NCBI GenBank assembly: GCA_007128555.1
Contig: SKXF01000189.1
Coordinates: 1-17,856, forward strand
Source: Clostridia bacterium
Lineage (GTDB): Bacteria > Bacillota_E > SLMV01 > PUMD01
Length of the DNA stretch: 17,856 nt
Direction of reading: 5' to 3'
Shown here: positions 15,756-17,856 of the stretch, piece by piece
Numbering within the stretch: position 1 is the first letter of the stretch
How the letters are laid out: the number at the start of each line of letters is the position of its first letter
Notes under the pieces: model-generated
Told to the model about the DNA's origin: nothing
The model's input: the letters and a program-made list of their open reading frames with translations, nothing else
Database searches by the model: none
Made by a program: the position numbers and the translations under genes

Positions 15756-16343
15756 ATGAATCCACCGAGCGTGTATACCTACTCGCAAATCGTCGATGCC
15801 GCCTTCGATCTGCTCAGGGAAGAGGGATGGGACGCCGTGTCCACGCGTGCGATCGCCAAACGGCTTGGGTCGTCGACCATGCCGATCTACTCCAATGTGA
15901 GCTCCGTAGATGAGCTTGAAACAGAACTGCGGACAAAGACACGGGATATCTTGAAAGAGTACCAGGGTCGGCCGTACACGGAGGAGGTTCTCCTTAACCT
16001 GGCCTTCGGGTACATCGTTTTCGCTCGAGATGAGAAACATCTGTTCCGCTTTCTGTACCTGGATCGGCCCGAGGAGCTCAACGATGAGAGTGGGTCCGGC
16101 ATGAGAGATATGTTTCTCGAAGATTTCGGCGAGGACAGCGCGGTTGCAGAGGCTCTGTCACAGTTGGATGATGCCAGCCAGAAGGTGTTGATCCAGTACA
16201 CGTGGATTTTCACCCATGGCCTCGCCATGTTGGTGAACTCCGGTGCCATAGGATCGACCACAGATGAACACATCCGCGGCTTGCTCATGGATGCCGGTGA
16301 GGCCTTCTATCTTTGGGCCAGCAGAGCGGAGGAGAGCCAGTGA
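15756..16343 (+). CDS. TetR/AcrR-family transcriptional regulator
   Basis: A 195-residue regulator. The N-terminal helix-turn-helix spans about 28-47 (VSTRAIAKRLGSSTMPIYSN), preceded by the usual helix IVDAAFDLLREEGW. The C-terminal half is an alpha-helical ligand and dimer domain without identifiable specificity. The ATG at 15756 follows AGGGGG with about five bases of spacing. Directly upstream lie three identical palindromes overlapping its promoter, so it very likely represses its own transcription and that of the ABC genes 67 nt downstream. The inducer is presumably a substrate of the exporter, which is inference from context. Confidence 0.92.
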   Translation: MNPPSVYTYSQIVDAAFDLLREEGWDAVSTRAIAKRLGSSTMPIYSNVSSVDELETELRTKTRDILKEYQGRPYTEEVLLNLAFGYIVFARDEKHLFRFLYLDRPEELNDESGSGMRDMFLEDFGEDSAVAEALSQLDDASQKVLIQYTWIFTHGLAMLVNSGAIGSTTDEHIRGLLMDAGEAFYLWASRAEESQ

Positions 16344-16410
16344 TGACGTCGTGAGGGTCGGACAGATCGCATCATCGCGGTACTGAGAAACCAGTGAAGG
16401 AGTGAGAAAC

Positions 16411-17346
16411 ATGACAATCTTGGAGGTTAAGGACCTCAAGAAGTCGTTCGGCTCTCAGAAGGCGGTCAACGGAGCCAGCTTCTGCGTGCAAGAGGGAGAG
16501 ATCTATGGACTGCTCGGGCCCAATGGCGCAGGCAAGTCAACGACGCTGTCGCTGCTCTGCGGCCTTTTGAAAGCAGATGGGGGCAGCATCTCCGTAGGGG
16601 GGTGGGACGTCGCCCGGGAAGGAATGAAGGCCAGGGAGATGATAGGGATAGTCCCCCAGGAGCCCGCCCTTTACGTCATGCTGTCCGCAAGAGAGAATCT
16701 TCGGTTCTGGGGAACCATCAATGGAGTCAGCCCGGATCGGCTGAACGAAGCCATCGCCAATGTGCTGAACGTGGTGGGCCTCCAGGACAGGGCCGATGGG
16801 AAGGTGAGCACCTTCTCCGGGGGTATGACACGAAGGCTGAACATTGCCGCCGGCCTGATTCACAATCCTCAATTGCTGATCATGGATGAGCCGACGGTGG
16901 GAATTGACCCGCAGTCTAGAAACCACATCCTGGAGACGGTGAAGAACCTCAGGCACCGGGGGATCACCGTCGTATACACCAGCCATTACGTCGAGGAAGT
17001 GGAGTACCTGTGTGACCGTGTTGCCATCATGGACGGCGGTCGCATCATTGCTGAGGGCACCCTTCCGGAACTCCTGCACCAGGGGAGTGAATTTGAAGAA
17101 CTCACCATCCATCTCAACGACGTCTCGGAGGAGATGGAAGCCTCCGTCGCAAACCTGCCCGGGGTCGAAAGATCCTTTTCGGCAGACGGACAGCTGTGTA
17201 TCACCACCCACAGTGCGGAGAAGATCCTGCCCCTGGCCGTTCAGGCTGTGACCGGCCATGGTTGTGTCGTCTCCGAAGTGAAGATCCGTAAGCCCAGCCT
17301 GGAGGGTCTGTTTCTGAACCTGACTGGCCGAGTACTGAGAGACTAA
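16411..17346 (+). CDS. ABC transporter ATP-binding protein (ABC-2 exporter type)
   Basis: A 311-residue ATPase of the drug, lipid or antibiotic exporter type. Walker A GPNGAGKST lies at 36-44, the Q-loop Gln at 83 in VPQEPALY, the signature as FSGGM at 135-139 (first position Phe rather than Leu), Walker B LLIMDEP at 155-161 and the switch His192 in TSHYVEE. The C-terminal 90 residues form the accessory domain common in this group. The ATG at 16411 has AAGGAG eight bases upstream. It follows the tetR-like gene and precedes a permease, so the three probably form one efflux operon. Confidence 0.94.
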   Translation: MTILEVKDLKKSFGSQKAVNGASFCVQEGEIYGLLGPNGAGKSTTLSLLCGLLKADGGSISVGGWDVAREGMKAREMIGIVPQEPALYVMLSARENLRFWGTINGVSPDRLNEAIANVLNVVGLQDRADGKVSTFSGGMTRRLNIAAGLIHNPQLLIMDEPTVGIDPQSRNHILETVKNLRHRGITVVYTSHYVEEVEYLCDRVAIMDGGRIIAEGTLPELLHQGSEFEELTIHLNDVSEEMEASVANLPGVERSFSADGQLCITTHSAEKILPLAVQAVTGHGCVVSEVKIRKPSLEGLFLNLTGRVLRD

Positions 17347-17363
17347 TGGGGGGGGAGATCATC

Positions 17364-17856
17364 GTGAAAAAGATCATGGCGATTGTGACGGTGGGCATGC
17401 GGCAGATGCTGGCCGATCCCGTGCAAATCATGTTTATCTTCGCGCTGCCAATCCTGATGACCTGGGTCATGAGTTTCCTGCCCGTCGAGGCTTATGAGAT
17501 GGCCATTCTGGGCGTTCTTGTCATGTTCGTCGCTCTGAACCTCATCACGTCAGCCGGAGGATACATTCTCGACGAGAAGCAGACCGGCACGTGGCAAAGA
17601 ATCCTGGCTAGCACAACCTCGTATTGGCACATTATGACGGCATACTTCATTCGACTGTTCGTGATCGCCCTGGTGCAGTCCATCGTCCTGTTGCTGTCCG
17701 GCAAATATCTATTCGGCGCACCCTGGAACCACGGATACGGGGAGATGATGGTTGTCCTCATCGTGTACATTTTTGCCATGACTGGGCTTGGGCTGTTCCT
17801 TGCCGGCTTCGTGAAGAGCCAGGGGCAGGTACAGGCCGTCGCCATGGGCGTCGTCA
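17364..17856 (+). CDS. ABC-2 type transporter permease, N-terminal part
   Basis: The frame is open to the right edge, giving 164 residues of the permease partner. Hydrophobic segments lie at about 20-39, 46-66, 92-113 and 129-150. The cytoplasmic coupling motif EKQTGTWQRILAS (71-83) matches the E-x-x-G-T-x-x-x-L pattern of ABC-2 permeases. GTG 17364 follows GGAG by six bases. An in-frame ATG at 17346, overlapping the ATPase stop by one base, would add six residues. The transported compound is unknown. Confidence 0.88.
   Translation, partial: MKKIMAIVTVGMRQMLADPVQIMFIFALPILMTWVMSFLPVEAYEMAILGVLVMFVALNLITSAGGYILDEKQTGTWQRILASTTSYWHIMTAYFIRLFVIALVQSIVLLLSGKYLFGAPWNHGYGEMMVVLIVYIFAMTGLGLFLAGFVKSQGQVQAVAMGVV

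Overview
The window is GC-rich bacterial DNA with many GTG and TTG starts. The gene order rpsB-tsf-pyrH-frr-uppS-cdsA-dxr-rseP-ispG is typical of Bacillota (Clostridia-like and deep-branching, high-GC lineages). A short Tsf and a small membrane protein resembling the TIGR04086/YrzE-like family fit the same group. The genus cannot be told from the sequence.

Region 1 (1-7481) is a long, tightly coupled plus-strand housekeeping operon. It holds the end of ribosomal protein S2, elongation factor Ts, UMP kinase, ribosome recycling factor, a small unrecognised ORF, undecaprenyl diphosphate synthase, CDP-diglyceride synthase, DXP reductoisomerase, an RseP-type site-2 protease and IspG. Most junctions overlap by 1-30 nt or are very short. 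Dxr and IspG supply isoprenoid precursors, UppS makes the lipid carrier for the wall, and CdsA feeds phospholipid synthesis.

Region 2 (7482-9321) holds a four-helix membrane protein of unknown function, the SurE nucleotidase, a good terminator with nested stems, and the TIGR04086-like membrane protein. A 336-nt non-coding stretch follows, with strong and partly mutually exclusive inverted repeats.

Region 3 (9658-13987) is a catabolic cluster: a cyanophycinase-like S51 peptidase followed by five overlapping genes. These encode a [2Fe-2S] protein, an FAD/NAD(P) oxidoreductase, a two-cluster ferredoxin, a BFD-type [2Fe-2S] protein and a DAO-family FAD oxidoreductase. Together they look like a fully split version of the multi-subunit amino-acid or imino-acid dehydrogenases (proline/hydroxyproline dehydrogenase, opine oxidase, HcnABC, sarcosine oxidase alpha/beta). 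A natural reading is release of a dipeptide or amino acid by the peptidase and oxidation of an amine or imino acid by the complex, but the substrate is not readable from sequence.

Region 4 (13988-17856) starts with an unexplained 411-nt gap, then a minus-strand NAD-dependent epimerase/dehydratase-like gene. A divergent TetR-type regulator is preceded by a promoter embedded in three copies of the palindrome ATAAC-N4-GTTAT, and an ABC exporter (ATPase plus a truncated ABC-2 permease) follows. This looks like a self-regulated efflux unit. The most interesting items are the split dehydrogenase with cyanophycinase, the triple operator, the structured RNA-like region at 9322-9427, and the small ORF between frr and uppS.
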